64,000 nt of DNA from Flavobacterium sp. ASW18X (lineage in GTDB: Bacteria > Bacteroidota > Bacteroidia > Flavobacteriales > Flavobacteriaceae), in the NCBI RefSeq assembly GCF_005144745.1, contig NZ_SWKK01000015.1:1-64000 (forward strand), written 5' to 3'. The position numbers were made by a program, and so were the translations under genes. Within the stretch, counting starts at the first letter, position 1, and each line of letters starts with the position of its first letter. Positions 1-8,402 of the stretch are shown piece by piece. The notes under the pieces are model-generated. The model did not search any database, was not told the origin of the DNA, and was given only the letters and a program-made list of their open reading frames with translations.

Positions 1-78
1 CCTTGTTGATATTCCATACATTAAGTTACGAAATATCACCAAGGTGACAAAGTAAATTGAGGTGATAAAAAGTGGGTT

Positions 79-1839
79 TTGAGACAGTCTGCCGGCTTAC
101 GATATGTGGCTCCCAACGGAGAACGATTTTATGTTAATTATAGAGGAAGGTCTGGTTCTCAAGGAGCCTCTTTAACCTCTAAGGGTAGAGCTGCCATGGG
201 TACCCAATTTAAATGGGGTGGTGTCCCTAATTTAGGAACCCACGTATCCAAATCTAATACGGTAGGTATTATGGCTACAGAAGATAATACTACTGTAGAT
301 GTTTTTGGGTATGACCCTAACTGTGTTTTTAGACAAGGAGGTAATGCATCTGCGATTACAGCAGATACGTACCAAATAACACTTAATGCCAACGAATCTT
401 TTGTTTTTGAAGCCTATATGGGAAATACATTTTCTGATGCGCAAAGCCAAGGATGGATAGGTACTAGTATTGTTTCTGATAAGGACATTGTAATTAGCAA
501 TGGGTCTTTGAACTACGGTAGACAAGCCAACAACACTAACAGAGATGCCGGTATTGATCAACCCGTACCAGAAAATAGAATTGGTAAAGAATATGTGTTC
601 ATTAGAGGTAATGGTAATACCAATGGATGGACAGAGTTTCCCTTAATTATTGCTACCCAAAACAATACTGAAATTTACGTTAACGGTAACACTACCCCTA
701 TTGCTACTATAAATAATGGAGAATATTTTGAAATCCCTTCCAGTAATTATTCTTCTAACGCTGTAGGTGCCAATATGTATGTTACTACTAATAAAGATGC
801 ATATGCCTACCAGTGTATGGGTGGTTCTACTGCGGCTTACACTCAAGGATTAAACTTTGTAGCACCCGTAAATTGTTTGCTACCAGATACCATGGATAAT
901 ATTCCTGACATAAGAAATGTTGCAGGTATTACCGTTACTGGTGGTGTAACTATAGTCGCGTCTAGCTCCACTCCTGATAGTAATATTACGGTTACCGATG
1001 GCAATGGTACAGTTGCACTACCGGCTGCAACCCCTGTAACAGGTTCCACCTTATGGAAAACATTCTATGTACCTAATTTAAATGGTAATGTAACAGTAAA
1101 TTCATCCGGACCTATTGCTGTTGGTTTTATTGGTTTTAATGGGGCTCGTGGGGTAGCCGGTTATTTTTCTGGTTTTGATACGGTCCCTGAGGTAGATTTG
1201 CAAGTTTCTGGTGGTGGTTGTTTACCATCTGCCACAGTAGAAGTTGTAGACCCCAATTTTGATAGTTACCAGTGGTTTGAAAATGGTTCTTTAATTGCAG
1301 GCGCCAACGGCCCTACTTATACGCCTACGGCTGCTGGAGATTATTTTGTAAGAGTAATAAAAGGAGGTTGCCAATATGATAGCCAACCTTTAACCGCTTA
1401 TTATTGTGACCCAGATGTAGTCATAAAAAAAGTAGCAGACCAGAATACAGTAAGGCATGGTGATACTGTAACCTTTAGTATTACCGTAGAAAGTTTAGGA
1501 TTAGACCCTGTAACTAATGTTGTAATTACTGATATTTTGCCAGACGGTATTTCTTTAGTCAATGCGTCTGTAACCAAAGGAAGCTTTACTTATCCCAATT
1601 GGAATGTGGGTACTATGACAAGTGGCGATTTAGAAACTTTAACCCTAGTTACACAAGTGAATTTACCAGATGTAAATACCCAAACCGCTACATATACTAA
1701 TACAATAAGTAATTCCCAAGACCAAACGGATGGCAATATTACCGTAGATGACCCATCAGAAACTGTGACGGTAAACTTCCAAACACCAACGACTGTAATT
1801 ACAAACAGGCGTATTACTATAAGAGTAAACAGGAACTAA
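79..1839 (+). CDS. Secreted adhesin-like protein (IgGFc-binding-like region plus DUF11 domain), 5' end missing or broken
   Basis: The first 380 or so residues resemble the IgGFc-binding-like region found in many large secreted flavobacterial proteins, with repeated motifs such as GIMATEDNTT and TLNANESFVF. An Ig-like stretch follows (about 375-445, QWFENGSLIAG), then one DUF11 repeat (about 446-570, VIKKVADQNTVRHGDTVTFSITV). The end, VITNRRITIRVNRN, looks like a short conserved tail and not a standard type IX sorting domain. Members normally start with a signal peptide and about 80 further residues. Here the frame opens only after an in-frame TGA at 58-60, and the first usable codon is a TTG at 79. 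GDKKW, which looks like real family sequence, lies before that TTG (61-75), so the true N-terminus is probably lost through a nonsense or frameshift change. It may be a pseudogene. Role inferred: surface or secreted adhesin. Confidence 0.6.
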   Translation: MRQSAGLRYVAPNGERFYVNYRGRSGSQGASLTSKGRAAMGTQFKWGGVPNLGTHVSKSNTVGIMATEDNTTVDVFGYDPNCVFRQGGNASAITADTYQITLNANESFVFEAYMGNTFSDAQSQGWIGTSIVSDKDIVISNGSLNYGRQANNTNRDAGIDQPVPENRIGKEYVFIRGNGNTNGWTEFPLIIATQNNTEIYVNGNTTPIATINNGEYFEIPSSNYSSNAVGANMYVTTNKDAYAYQCMGGSTAAYTQGLNFVAPVNCLLPDTMDNIPDIRNVAGITVTGGVTIVASSSTPDSNITVTDGNGTVALPAATPVTGSTLWKTFYVPNLNGNVTVNSSGPIAVGFIGFNGARGVAGYFSGFDTVPEVDLQVSGGGCLPSATVEVVDPNFDSYQWFENGSLIAGANGPTYTPTAAGDYFVRVIKGGCQYDSQPLTAYYCDPDVVIKKVADQNTVRHGDTVTFSITVESLGLDPVTNVVITDILPDGISLVNASVTKGSFTYPNWNVGTMTSGDLETLTLVTQVNLPDVNTQTATYTNTISNSQDQTDGNITVDDPSETVTVNFQTPTTVITNRRITIRVNRN

Positions 1840-1946
1840 CTTGTATAATTACCAACCATAAAATTAATTCTCTAATAATTTTTACTCTAAACCGTTAATT
1901 TTGTAATTTCACGGTAATTGGGATGCTAAACATTTAGGGCATACCA

Positions 1947-1954
1947 TACTTTTG
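1947..1954 (+). promoter_or_regulatory. -7 promoter element (TACTTTTG) of the M48 peptidase gene
   Basis: TACTTTTG fits the Bacteroidota -7 consensus TAnnTTTG and lies 27 bases before the ATG at 1982. No well-spaced TTG -33 element is visible. It overlaps the alternative TTG start at 1952, which favours the later ATG. Confidence 0.4.
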
Positions 1955-1981
1955 CAATCAAACAACTTAAAACACTACATT

Positions 1982-2749
1982 ATGAAGCAAATTTTGCTTG
2001 TATTCAGCCTTTTTATTATGGCGATGAACACCCAAGCCCAACTTGGTAAATTGGGTAAAAAGGGAAACATTAACGCCGGTAAAAAATTGGTGAAAGCTGC
2101 CACATTATCTGATGAAGATATGACCAAATTATCTTTAGAAGCTGTGCAATGGATGGATGAAAATAATCCCGTTGCGGAACCAGGTGACCCTTATTACGAA
2201 AGATTGAATAAACTTGTTGCTGGCCTTGATAATGCAGATGGGTTAGACTTAAATTTTAAAGTCTATCTGGTAGTAGATATCAATGCTTTTGCTACACCAG
2301 ATGGTAGTATTCGTGTAATGGCTGGTCTTATGGATTTAATGACTGATGATGAAATTCTTGGAGTAATTGGTCATGAAATAGGCCATGTAAAACTAGGGCA
2401 TTCTAAAAAAAGATACCAAACTGCCTACAGTGTTTCTGCCGCAAAAGACTTGGCCGAAGCTAATACTAGTGGTGGAAAAATTTTAGCTGATGATGAAATA
2501 GGTGGTTTCATGGAAAATGTGGCTAATGCTCAGTTTTCTCAGTCTCACGAGTCAGCATCAGACAGTTATGGATTTAAATTTTTAGTAGCTAATGGTCATG
2601 ATTATCATGCTATGGCTTCTGCTTTTCAAAAATTAGCAGATTTAACAGATAACGGTGGTAAAGGGTCTTTAACCTCTTCTCACCCAGGGTCTGCCAAAAG
2701 AGCAGAAAGAGCAAAAAAATGGGCAGAAGAAGAAGACGCAAAAAACTAA
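1982..2749 (+). CDS. M48 family zinc metallopeptidase, exported
   Basis: A Ste24/HtpX-like zinc protease of the soluble periplasmic type (LoiP/YcaL-like), expected to degrade misfolded envelope proteins. From the ATG at 1982 the protein is 255 residues: signal peptide 1-20 (hydrophobic, ends TQAQ), zinc motif HEIGH at 131-135 inside HEIGHVKLGH, and the likely third ligand Glu190 in SHESASDSYG. There are no further membrane spans, unlike HtpX. A frame-extending TTG at 1952 is less likely because it would put ten residues before the signal peptide and overlaps a promoter element. The gene stands alone and ends at a clear terminator. Confidence 0.88.
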   Translation: MKQILLVFSLFIMAMNTQAQLGKLGKKGNINAGKKLVKAATLSDEDMTKLSLEAVQWMDENNPVAEPGDPYYERLNKLVAGLDNADGLDLNFKVYLVVDINAFATPDGSIRVMAGLMDLMTDDEILGVIGHEIGHVKLGHSKKRYQTAYSVSAAKDLAEANTSGGKILADDEIGGFMENVANAQFSQSHESASDSYGFKFLVANGHDYHAMASAFQKLADLTDNGGKGSLTSSHPGSAKRAERAKKWAEEEDAKN

Positions 2750-2775
2750 GATACCATTCTTCATATAAATTTAAT

Positions 2776-2806
2776 AAGTCGCACCACTAAGTGCGACTTT
2801 TTTTAT
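2776..2806 (+). terminator. Rho-independent terminator after the M48 peptidase gene
   Basis: Perfect 9-bp stem AAGTCGCAC/GTGCGACTT with a 6-base loop followed by a run of T. Confidence 0.85.
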
Positions 2807-2815
2807 ATCCTTATA

Positions 2816-3244
2816 TCATCCTAAAAAAATAATAGCAAACCCTGCTAATGCAATACCCAAGCATAATGGTGAAAACAGTTTAGAATCTGCTTTTGCAAAG
2901 GCTGTTGTTTTTACCCTCTTAAAAAAACCAACATAATTAAAGTCACCTATCGCCCTAATTAAAAATAGTATCGGTACAAACCAAAGGGCTACTATACCTA
3001 ATGTTACGGGCAACAAGTGGTTTATAAAAGAGGTTTGTTCAAGGTATACAAAAGCCAAAAAAAGTAAACCTAGCGCAACAAGTAATGTAGCTAACGGCGG
3101 AATCTTTAAATTGCTCTTTTCTTCTTCTTTCGTAGGGATTACTTTGTTTAACGCCCATGTACCCCCAACTAACCAATACAAATGCAGCACTCCTAAAAAC
3201 GCAAATAGAAGTGATAAGGATAGAGAAAGTAAGGACACCATCAT
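2816..3244 (-). CDS. DUF3995 family integral membrane protein
   Basis: A 142-residue protein with four hydrophobic segments (about 5-25, 48-68, 75-98 and 118-140). The N-terminal LHLYWLVGGTWALNKVIP matches the hallmark of the DUF3995 family (a Trp/Gly-rich motif after the first span). The function of the family is unknown. Its 3' end faces the M48 gene, so the pair is convergent around the terminator at 2776-2806. The second Met is an equally possible start. Confidence 0.75.
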   Translation of the reverse strand: MMVSLLSLSLSLLFAFLGVLHLYWLVGGTWALNKVIPTKEEEKSNLKIPPLATLLVALGLLFLAFVYLEQTSFINHLLPVTLGIVALWFVPILFLIRAIGDFNYVGFFKRVKTTAFAKADSKLFSPLCLGIALAGFAIIFLG

Positions 3245-3367
3245 ACGTAATTTATATTATGGGATAGCCTTGTTAAACTAATTAAAAAAGCAAACAAAAT
3301 TTACTATTTCAATTACTAAAATATTCTTTTTCAAAGGTTTAAATACTATATTTCCCTAACGCAAAAG

Positions 3368-3384
3368 TTACAGTTATACTGTAA
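3368..3384. promoter_or_regulatory. Perfect 17-bp dyad, candidate operator for the ABC transporter pair
   Basis: TTACAGT-TAT-ACTGTAA is a perfect 7-3-7 inverted repeat about 85 bases upstream of the ABC ATPase start. No T-run follows, so it is more like a repressor site than a terminator. No cognate regulator gene is adjacent. Confidence 0.4.
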
Positions 3385-3468
3385 ACTCAATCAAGATAAA
3401 GAAGCTCGTTGTAACAAATTTCTGTAGTAGTCGTCAAACCCATACATCAATCTAAAAACCAACTTATT

Positions 3469-4365
3469 TTGAGTACAATTTTAACCGTAAAAAATTTAAC
3501 AAAGAAATTTGGACCATTAACTGCTGTAAACGACCTTTCTTTTAGCATAGAAAAAGGTCATGTTTATGGTATACTAGGTCCAAACGGCAGTGGTAAATCT
3601 ACCACGCTAGGCATTATACTTAATGTGGTCAACGCTACCGACGGAAGTTTTAGCTGGTTTAATGGGAGCACATCTACCCATGAAGCTTTGAAAAAAGTAG
3701 GAGCCATCATAGAACGCCCTAACTTTTATCCGTACATGACGGCCGTGAAAAACCTACGCCTAGTTTGTAAAATTAAAAACGTTCCAGAAAGCAAAATAGA
3801 AGAAAAACTAGAACTCGTGGGCTTATTGGAACGCAAGGACAGTAAGTTTAGAACTTTTTCTTTGGGTATGAAACAACGCTTAGCCATAGCTTCTGCCCTG
3901 TTAAACGACCCAGAAATTTTAATTTTAGATGAACCTACCAATGGATTGGACCCGGCTGGCATTCATCAAATTAGAGAAATAATTAAAAAAATTGCTGCAC
4001 AAGGCACCACTATTTTATTGGCCTCTCATCTATTAGACGAAGTTGAAAAAGTATGTACTCACGTAGTCATTTTAAGAAAAGGGACCAAACTGTATGCAGG
4101 TCCGGTAGATAATATGTTGTCTAGTTTTGGCTTTTTTGAGTTAAAAGCAGACCGAATGCCTGCTTTACAAGCCTTTTTAGAGAAACATCCAAGTTTTGGC
4201 ACAATTAGCATAAATGAGCATCTGCTGACTGCACATCTAAAGGAGGAATTAGATGCTGCAGCCCTTAACCAATTACTATTTAAAGAAGGTATTGTTTTAT
4301 CTCAGCTTGTAAAAAGAAAAGAAAGTTTAGAAGAACAATTTCTTGCCCTAACCAAAAACAACTAA
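3469..4365 (+). CDS. ABC transporter ATP-binding protein (ABC-2/BcrA type)
   Basis: The 298-residue nucleotide-binding subunit of an exporter. Walker A GPNGSGKST is at 37-45, the signature appears as FSLGMKQRLAIA, Walker B as ILILDEPTNGLDPAG, and the switch His in ASHLLDEV. The C-terminal 80 residues form the accessory region typical of BcrA/NatA-type subunits used for peptide-antibiotic, lipid or ion efflux. The start is a TTG, placed where the family begins (MSTILTVKNLTKKFG). Only 2 bases separate it from the permease gene, so they form an operon. The substrate cannot be told from sequence. Confidence 0.88.
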   Translation: MSTILTVKNLTKKFGPLTAVNDLSFSIEKGHVYGILGPNGSGKSTTLGIILNVVNATDGSFSWFNGSTSTHEALKKVGAIIERPNFYPYMTAVKNLRLVCKIKNVPESKIEEKLELVGLLERKDSKFRTFSLGMKQRLAIASALLNDPEILILDEPTNGLDPAGIHQIREIIKKIAAQGTTILLASHLLDEVEKVCTHVVILRKGTKLYAGPVDNMLSSFGFFELKADRMPALQAFLEKHPSFGTISINEHLLTAHLKEELDAAALNQLLFKEGIVLSQLVKRKESLEEQFLALTKNN

Positions 4366-4367
4366 AT

Positions 4368-5201
4368 ATGCTACGTTTACTAGAAATAGAATTTATAAAG
4401 CTTTGGAATAACCGAGCCAGTAAAATATTAATCATTGCCTACTTTATACTATTAACCTCCATTGCATTAATTGCTGCAATTAAGTTTGATATTGGTCCTA
4501 TAAAATTTCATTTGGCAGAACAAGGAATCTTTAATTTCCCTTACATCTGGCATTTGAACACCTTCATGACGGCTCTATTTAAGGTGTTTTTAGCTATTGT
4601 TATCGTTTCTATGATGGCAAATGAGTACAGTAACAAAACATTAAAACAAAACCTTATCGACGGTTTATCTAAAAAGGAATTTGTGTTATCTAAGTTTTTA
4701 ACTGTACTTTCTTTTTCCGTTTTATCTACGGTATTTGTATTTGCAGTTTCCCTAATTTTAGGGCTTGTCTATTCTGATTATACAGAGTTATCCATCATTC
4801 TTTCTGATTTGGAATTTTTACTGGCATTCTTTGTTAAGCTTATGGGCTTTTTTGCTTTTTGCTTATTTGCTGGCGTATTGGTAAAACGTTCCGCTTTTGC
4901 CCTTGGTTTTCTATTTCTATGGCAAATTTTTGAACTCTTTGTAAGAGGCATGTTACGCTGGAAGGTTTTGAGCAAAGAAGGTACAGATATGGTTATGGGC
5001 TTTTTTCCTTTAGAATCATTTTTTAACTTAATAAAAGAGCCTTTTAGCCGCTTAAACGCAGTACAATCTTTTGCTAATCAAGTTGGGGAAACAGTAGTAT
5101 TAGATTATCATGTACAGTGGTATGAGATTGTCATTGCACTAGCTTGGACTTTCATATTTATCTATATGAGCTTCGCCTTGTTAAAAAAGCGCGATTTGTA
5201 G
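4368..5201 (+). CDS. ABC-2 type transporter permease
   Basis: A 277-residue membrane subunit with about six spans (the first at 18-40, the last at 252-272), partner of the ATPase encoded just upstream. The N-terminal LLEIEFIKLWNNRASKILI is typical of ABC-2 permeases such as the BcrB or lantibiotic-immunity type. The charged motif NKTLKQNLIDGLSKKEF after the second span resembles the coupling-helix segment of these permeases. A large loop lies between spans five and six. The exported substrate is unknown. Confidence 0.82.
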   Translation: MLRLLEIEFIKLWNNRASKILIIAYFILLTSIALIAAIKFDIGPIKFHLAEQGIFNFPYIWHLNTFMTALFKVFLAIVIVSMMANEYSNKTLKQNLIDGLSKKEFVLSKFLTVLSFSVLSTVFVFAVSLILGLVYSDYTELSIILSDLEFLLAFFVKLMGFFAFCLFAGVLVKRSAFALGFLFLWQIFELFVRGMLRWKVLSKEGTDMVMGFFPLESFFNLIKEPFSRLNAVQSFANQVGETVVLDYHVQWYEIVIALAWTFIFIYMSFALLKKRDL

Positions 5202-5255
5202 GGTTTGCATCGCTGTTTGATGCTTTAGCGCTCACTCTGGTTGGCAATGCCTTCG

Positions 5256-5263
5256 TATCTTTG
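5256..5263 (+). promoter_or_regulatory. -7-like element directly before uvrB
   Basis: TATCTTTG matches TAnnTTTG and ends only four bases before the uvrB ATG. A TTG is present at 5241-5243, but its spacing (12) is too short for a normal -33 element. If used, the mRNA would be leaderless or nearly so. Confidence 0.35.
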
Positions 5264-5267
5264 AGGT

Positions 5268-7256
5268 ATGAAGTTTAAAGTAGTTTCTGAGTTCAAGCCC
5301 ACAGGTGACCAACCTGGGGCTATAAAGCAGTTGGTAGAAGGTATACATACCGGTGAAGAACACCAAACCTTGCTCGGGGTCACAGGTTCTGGTAAAACTT
5401 TTACAGTGGCAAATGTGGTGGCAGAAGTTCAGCGCCCCACCCTTGTTTTAGCCCACAACAAAACCCTGGCAGCGCAATTGTATTCTGAGTTTAAACAGTT
5501 TTTTCCAGAGAATGCGGTAGAGTATTTTGTCTCGTATTACGACTATTACCAACCTGAAGCATATATACCCACCAGTGGTACCTATATAGAAAAAGATTTA
5601 AGCATTAACGAGGACATTGAAAAGTTACGATTAAGTGCTACTTCTTCCCTCCTATCTGGTCGTAGAGATGTGCTTGTAGTGGCTTCTGTTTCTTGTTTGT
5701 ATGGTATTGGTAATCCCATAGAGTTTCAAAAAAATGTAATTACCATACAAAGAGACCAGGTAATTTCTAGAACTAAGTTTTTACAACAGCTGGTTCAAAG
5801 TTTGTATGCCAGAACTACTGCCGATTTTAGAAATGGAAATTTTAGAGTAAAGGGTGATGTTGTTGACGTGTTTCCAGGATATGCAGACCATGCGTTCAGA
5901 ATCCATTTTTTTGGTGATGAAATTGAAGAGATTGAAGCTTTAGACCCACATAACAACAAGGTCATAGAAGTGTACAATACACTTAATATTTACCCAGCAA
6001 ATATGTTTGTAACCTCACCAGATGTCTTACAAAATGCCATTAGGGAAATACAAGACGATTTGGTGAAACAAATAGACTATTTTAAAGAAATTGGAAGGCC
6101 CTTGGAAGCCAAGCGTTTGGAAGAACGTACCAATTTTGATTTAGAAATGATTCGGGAATTGGGCTATTGTTCTGGAATAGAAAATTATAGTAGGTATTTA
6201 GACGGTAGAAAACCTGGAACAAGACCTTTCTGTTTGTTAGACTATTTTCCAGAAGATTATTTAATGGTGATAGATGAAAGTCATGTAACCATACCCCAAG
6301 TCCATGCTATGTATGGAGGCGACCGCTCTAGAAAAGAAAATTTGGTGGAATACGGTTTCCGATTACCTGCAGCACTAGATAACAGACCTTTGAAGTTTGA
6401 AGAGTATGAGGCATTGCAAAATCAGGCAATATATGTGAGTGCCACACCAGCAGATTATGAGTTAGAAAAAAGTCAAGGTATTTATGTTGAGCAAATTATA
6501 CGCCCTACCGGACTTTTAGACCCTATCATTGAAGTTCGCCCTAGTGAAAATCAGATAGATGATTTAATGGAAGAAATACAGGCTAGGGTTGAATTAGACG
6601 AGCGTACGTTGGTAACCACGTTAACCAAACGTATGGCAGAGGAACTCACTAAATATTTAACGCGTATTGATGTGCGCTGCCGTTACATTCATAGTGACGT
6701 GGATACTTTGGAGCGTGTAGAGATTATGCAAGATTTACGCAAGGGATTGTTTGATGTTTTGGTGGGTGTAAACTTACTACGAGAAGGGTTAGATTTACCA
6801 GAAGTTTCTCTTGTGGCCATATTGGATGCCGATAAAGAAGGTTTTTTAAGAAGTAATCGTTCATTAACGCAAACCGTAGGTAGAGCGGCTCGTAATTTAA
6901 ATGGTAAGGCCATCATGTATGCGGATACAATTACGGATAGCATGCAAAAAACTATTGACGAAACCAATTACCGCAGGGAAAAACAAATGAGCTACAATAA
7001 GGAACACGGCATAACTCCCAAAGCTCTAAACAAAAGCTTAGATAATGTTCTAGCTAAAAATTCGGTTTCAACCTATCATTTTGAAAAAGAAGCGATGCGT
7101 GCTGCAGAACCAGATTTGGATTATTTAACTCCAGACCAAAAAGAGAAGCTCATAAGAGAAAAACGCAAAGCAATGGAAAAGGCTGCGAAAGAATTAAACT
7201 TTATGGAAGCAGCTAAATTAAGAGATGAAATTAAAATCTTACAAGAAAAAGAATAA
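5268..7256 (+). CDS. uvrB: Excinuclease ABC subunit B
   Basis: UvrB, the damage-verification subunit of nucleotide excision repair, which works with UvrA and UvrC (neither is in this window). At 662 residues the length is normal. Walker A is GVTGSGKT with Lys43, the DNA-clamping beta-hairpin is SYYDYYQPEAY at about 90-100, helicase motif II is IDESH near 335, and motif VI is QTVGRAARN. The C-terminal UVR motif that binds UvrC is at about 620-660 (KAMEKAAKELNFMEAAKLRDEI, read in pieces). The start MKFKVVSEF agrees with the family. The gene is transcribed alone and ends at a strong terminator. Confidence 0.97.
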   Translation: MKFKVVSEFKPTGDQPGAIKQLVEGIHTGEEHQTLLGVTGSGKTFTVANVVAEVQRPTLVLAHNKTLAAQLYSEFKQFFPENAVEYFVSYYDYYQPEAYIPTSGTYIEKDLSINEDIEKLRLSATSSLLSGRRDVLVVASVSCLYGIGNPIEFQKNVITIQRDQVISRTKFLQQLVQSLYARTTADFRNGNFRVKGDVVDVFPGYADHAFRIHFFGDEIEEIEALDPHNNKVIEVYNTLNIYPANMFVTSPDVLQNAIREIQDDLVKQIDYFKEIGRPLEAKRLEERTNFDLEMIRELGYCSGIENYSRYLDGRKPGTRPFCLLDYFPEDYLMVIDESHVTIPQVHAMYGGDRSRKENLVEYGFRLPAALDNRPLKFEEYEALQNQAIYVSATPADYELEKSQGIYVEQIIRPTGLLDPIIEVRPSENQIDDLMEEIQARVELDERTLVTTLTKRMAEELTKYLTRIDVRCRYIHSDVDTLERVEIMQDLRKGLFDVLVGVNLLREGLDLPEVSLVAILDADKEGFLRSNRSLTQTVGRAARNLNGKAIMYADTITDSMQKTIDETNYRREKQMSYNKEHGITPKALNKSLDNVLAKNSVSTYHFEKEAMRAAEPDLDYLTPDQKEKLIREKRKAMEKAAKELNFMEAAKLRDEIKILQEKE

Positions 7257-7259
7257 AAG

Positions 7260-7284
7260 AAAACCCTGCCAAAAGCAGGGTTTT
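7260..7284 (+). terminator. Terminator after uvrB
   Basis: 10-bp stem AAAACCCTGC/GCAGGGTTTT with a 5-base loop; the T-run is part of the right arm. Confidence 0.85.
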
Positions 7285-7351
7285 CCTAACTAACCAACTA
7301 AACAAACCAACCATCATGAAACACCTTTAGTTGGTGTTCTCAAACATATTT

Positions 7352-7777
7352 TTATCCTATTTGGATTAAGCGTTTTGGTTTTGGCAATGCTTCTTCTTTT
7401 TTAGGCAATGTCAACTTTAAAATTCCATTTTCATACGCCGCATTAATAGCATCAGAATTCACCGACTCTGGTAACGTAAAAGCGCGTTTAAAAGAGGAAA
7501 TACTAAACTCCTTACGTGTATAATTATCTTCTGTTTGCTCATCTGCTTTCTTTACTTCAGAAGAAATTGTAAGAAGGTCTTTATCTACTTCTACGTTAAA
7601 ATCTTCCTTGTTAAAGCCAGGAATAGAGAGTTCTAATTCAAACTCCTTTTCCGTTTCTTTAATGTTTACGGCAGGAACATTGTTTTTAAAGTTTTCCATA
7701 CCTCCAAACCAATCTGGGGTAAAAAACTCATTCATCAAATTAGGCAGCAATACATTATTTCTTTTTACTAAACTCAT
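7352..7777 (-). CDS. Hsp20 / alpha-crystallin family small heat shock protein
   Basis: An ATP-independent holdase of about 141 residues. The alpha-crystallin domain covers about 35-130, with FELELSIPGFNKEDFNVEV and the closing motif YENGILKLTLPK (the A-x-x-x-n-G-v-L signature). A short C-terminal tail, KPKRLIQIG, contains the I-x-I motif that docks into neighbouring subunits. The ATG at 7777 (MSLVKRNN) is preferred to the TTG three codons earlier because it is the usual family start. The upstream region carries two copies of a 13-base motif that is also found before grpE. Confidence 0.92.
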   Translation of the reverse strand: MSLVKRNNVLLPNLMNEFFTPDWFGGMENFKNNVPAVNIKETEKEFELELSIPGFNKEDFNVEVDKDLLTISSEVKKADEQTEDNYTRKEFSISSFKRAFTLPESVNSDAINAAYENGILKLTLPKKEEALPKPKRLIQIG

Positions 7778-7843
7778 GGTTTTCAATTTTTAAATATTAA
7801 ATACACCATGAATAAGACAATGATTATACCATTACACAATCAC

Positions 7844-7856
7844 TGCCTTTTTGACA
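7844..7856 (-). promoter_or_regulatory. Heat-shock-type 13-base motif, copy 1 (upstream of hsp20)
   Basis: Read on the minus strand this is TGTCAAAAAGGCA, that is, two TGNCA-like half sites in direct orientation separated by AAA. It lies about 67 bases upstream of the hsp20 ATG. Related copies are at 7876-7888 and 50397-50409. Confidence 0.45.
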
Positions 7857-7875
7857 GTTAATATAGTGTAATTCA

Positions 7876-7888
7876 TGTCTTTTTGTCA
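7876..7888 (-). promoter_or_regulatory. Heat-shock-type 13-base motif, copy 2 (upstream of hsp20)
   Basis: Minus strand TGACAAAAAGACA, 11 of 13 bases identical to copy 1 and exactly 32 bases (three helical turns) further upstream. Confidence 0.4.
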
Positions 7889-7893
7889 TTTTT

Positions 7894-8295
7894 TTAATTG
7901 TAATGTGCCCTAAATAAATCTATTAGGACCTTTGGTGGCACCATTTTATTTGGATAGTGATGCATAATCTCTAGCACCTGCCCAATTACTGAGGGAGGCA
8001 AGCCCATTTTTAAACCAATATTATAAAGTTTAGAAACTTCTTTAGAATGCTGCTCATCATCTATATTCATAAGTAACAACAGCCTATGAAATTGAATTAT
8101 CCGGTCTGCCTGTCTTTTTGCCAAAATAACTTTGCGCTCTTTTTTAATTAAACTATCTAGGGTAGCTTTCTTAACCTCTAATAAATGCGCTACGGATAAT
8201 AAAAAATCGTACTCCTCCACCTTAATTTCTTGGTCTACCTTGGCAAATGCAATAAGTTCACTTAAGATGCTTAATTTCTCCTCTTTACTCCTCAT
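7894..8295 (-). CDS. TerB-like all-helical protein
   Basis: A 133-residue, charged, all-helical protein without signal peptide or membrane spans. The pattern LSELIAFAKVDQEIKVEEYDFLLSVAHLLEV matches the helix-acidic loop-helix of TerB-like (tellurite resistance/DjlA-type) domains, where the conserved acidic residues bind metal ions. The function is unknown; members often act as cytosolic stress or membrane-associated adaptors. It lies directly upstream of hsp20 in the same orientation (116-base gap carrying candidate regulatory motifs). The assignment is by fold pattern only. Confidence 0.55.
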   Translation of the reverse strand: MRSKEEKLSILSELIAFAKVDQEIKVEEYDFLLSVAHLLEVKKATLDSLIKKERKVILAKRQADRIIQFHRLLLLMNIDDEQHSKEVSKLYNIGLKMGLPPSVIGQVLEIMHHYPNKMVPPKVLIDLFRAHYN

Positions 8296-8345
8296 AATAC
8301 AACAGCTCTATGGCTATAACGTAAAAAATTAGATTTTAGTCATAA

Positions 8346-8374
8346 AAAAAGCTCTGACCTTGTCAGAGCTTTTT
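8346..8374 (-). terminator. Terminator after the 109-residue exported protein gene
   Basis: 13-bp stem AAAAAGCTCTGAC/GTCAGAGCTTTTT with a 3-base loop; it ends transcription from the gene at 8403-8732. Confidence 0.85.
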
Positions 8375-8402
8375 GACTAATTCAATAATTTTTCCTTGGC
8401 TT

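Noticed and set aside
5234-5243. TTG at 5241 as the -33 box for uvrB
   Set aside because: The spacer to TATCTTTG is only 12 bases, outside the usual 17-21 range.
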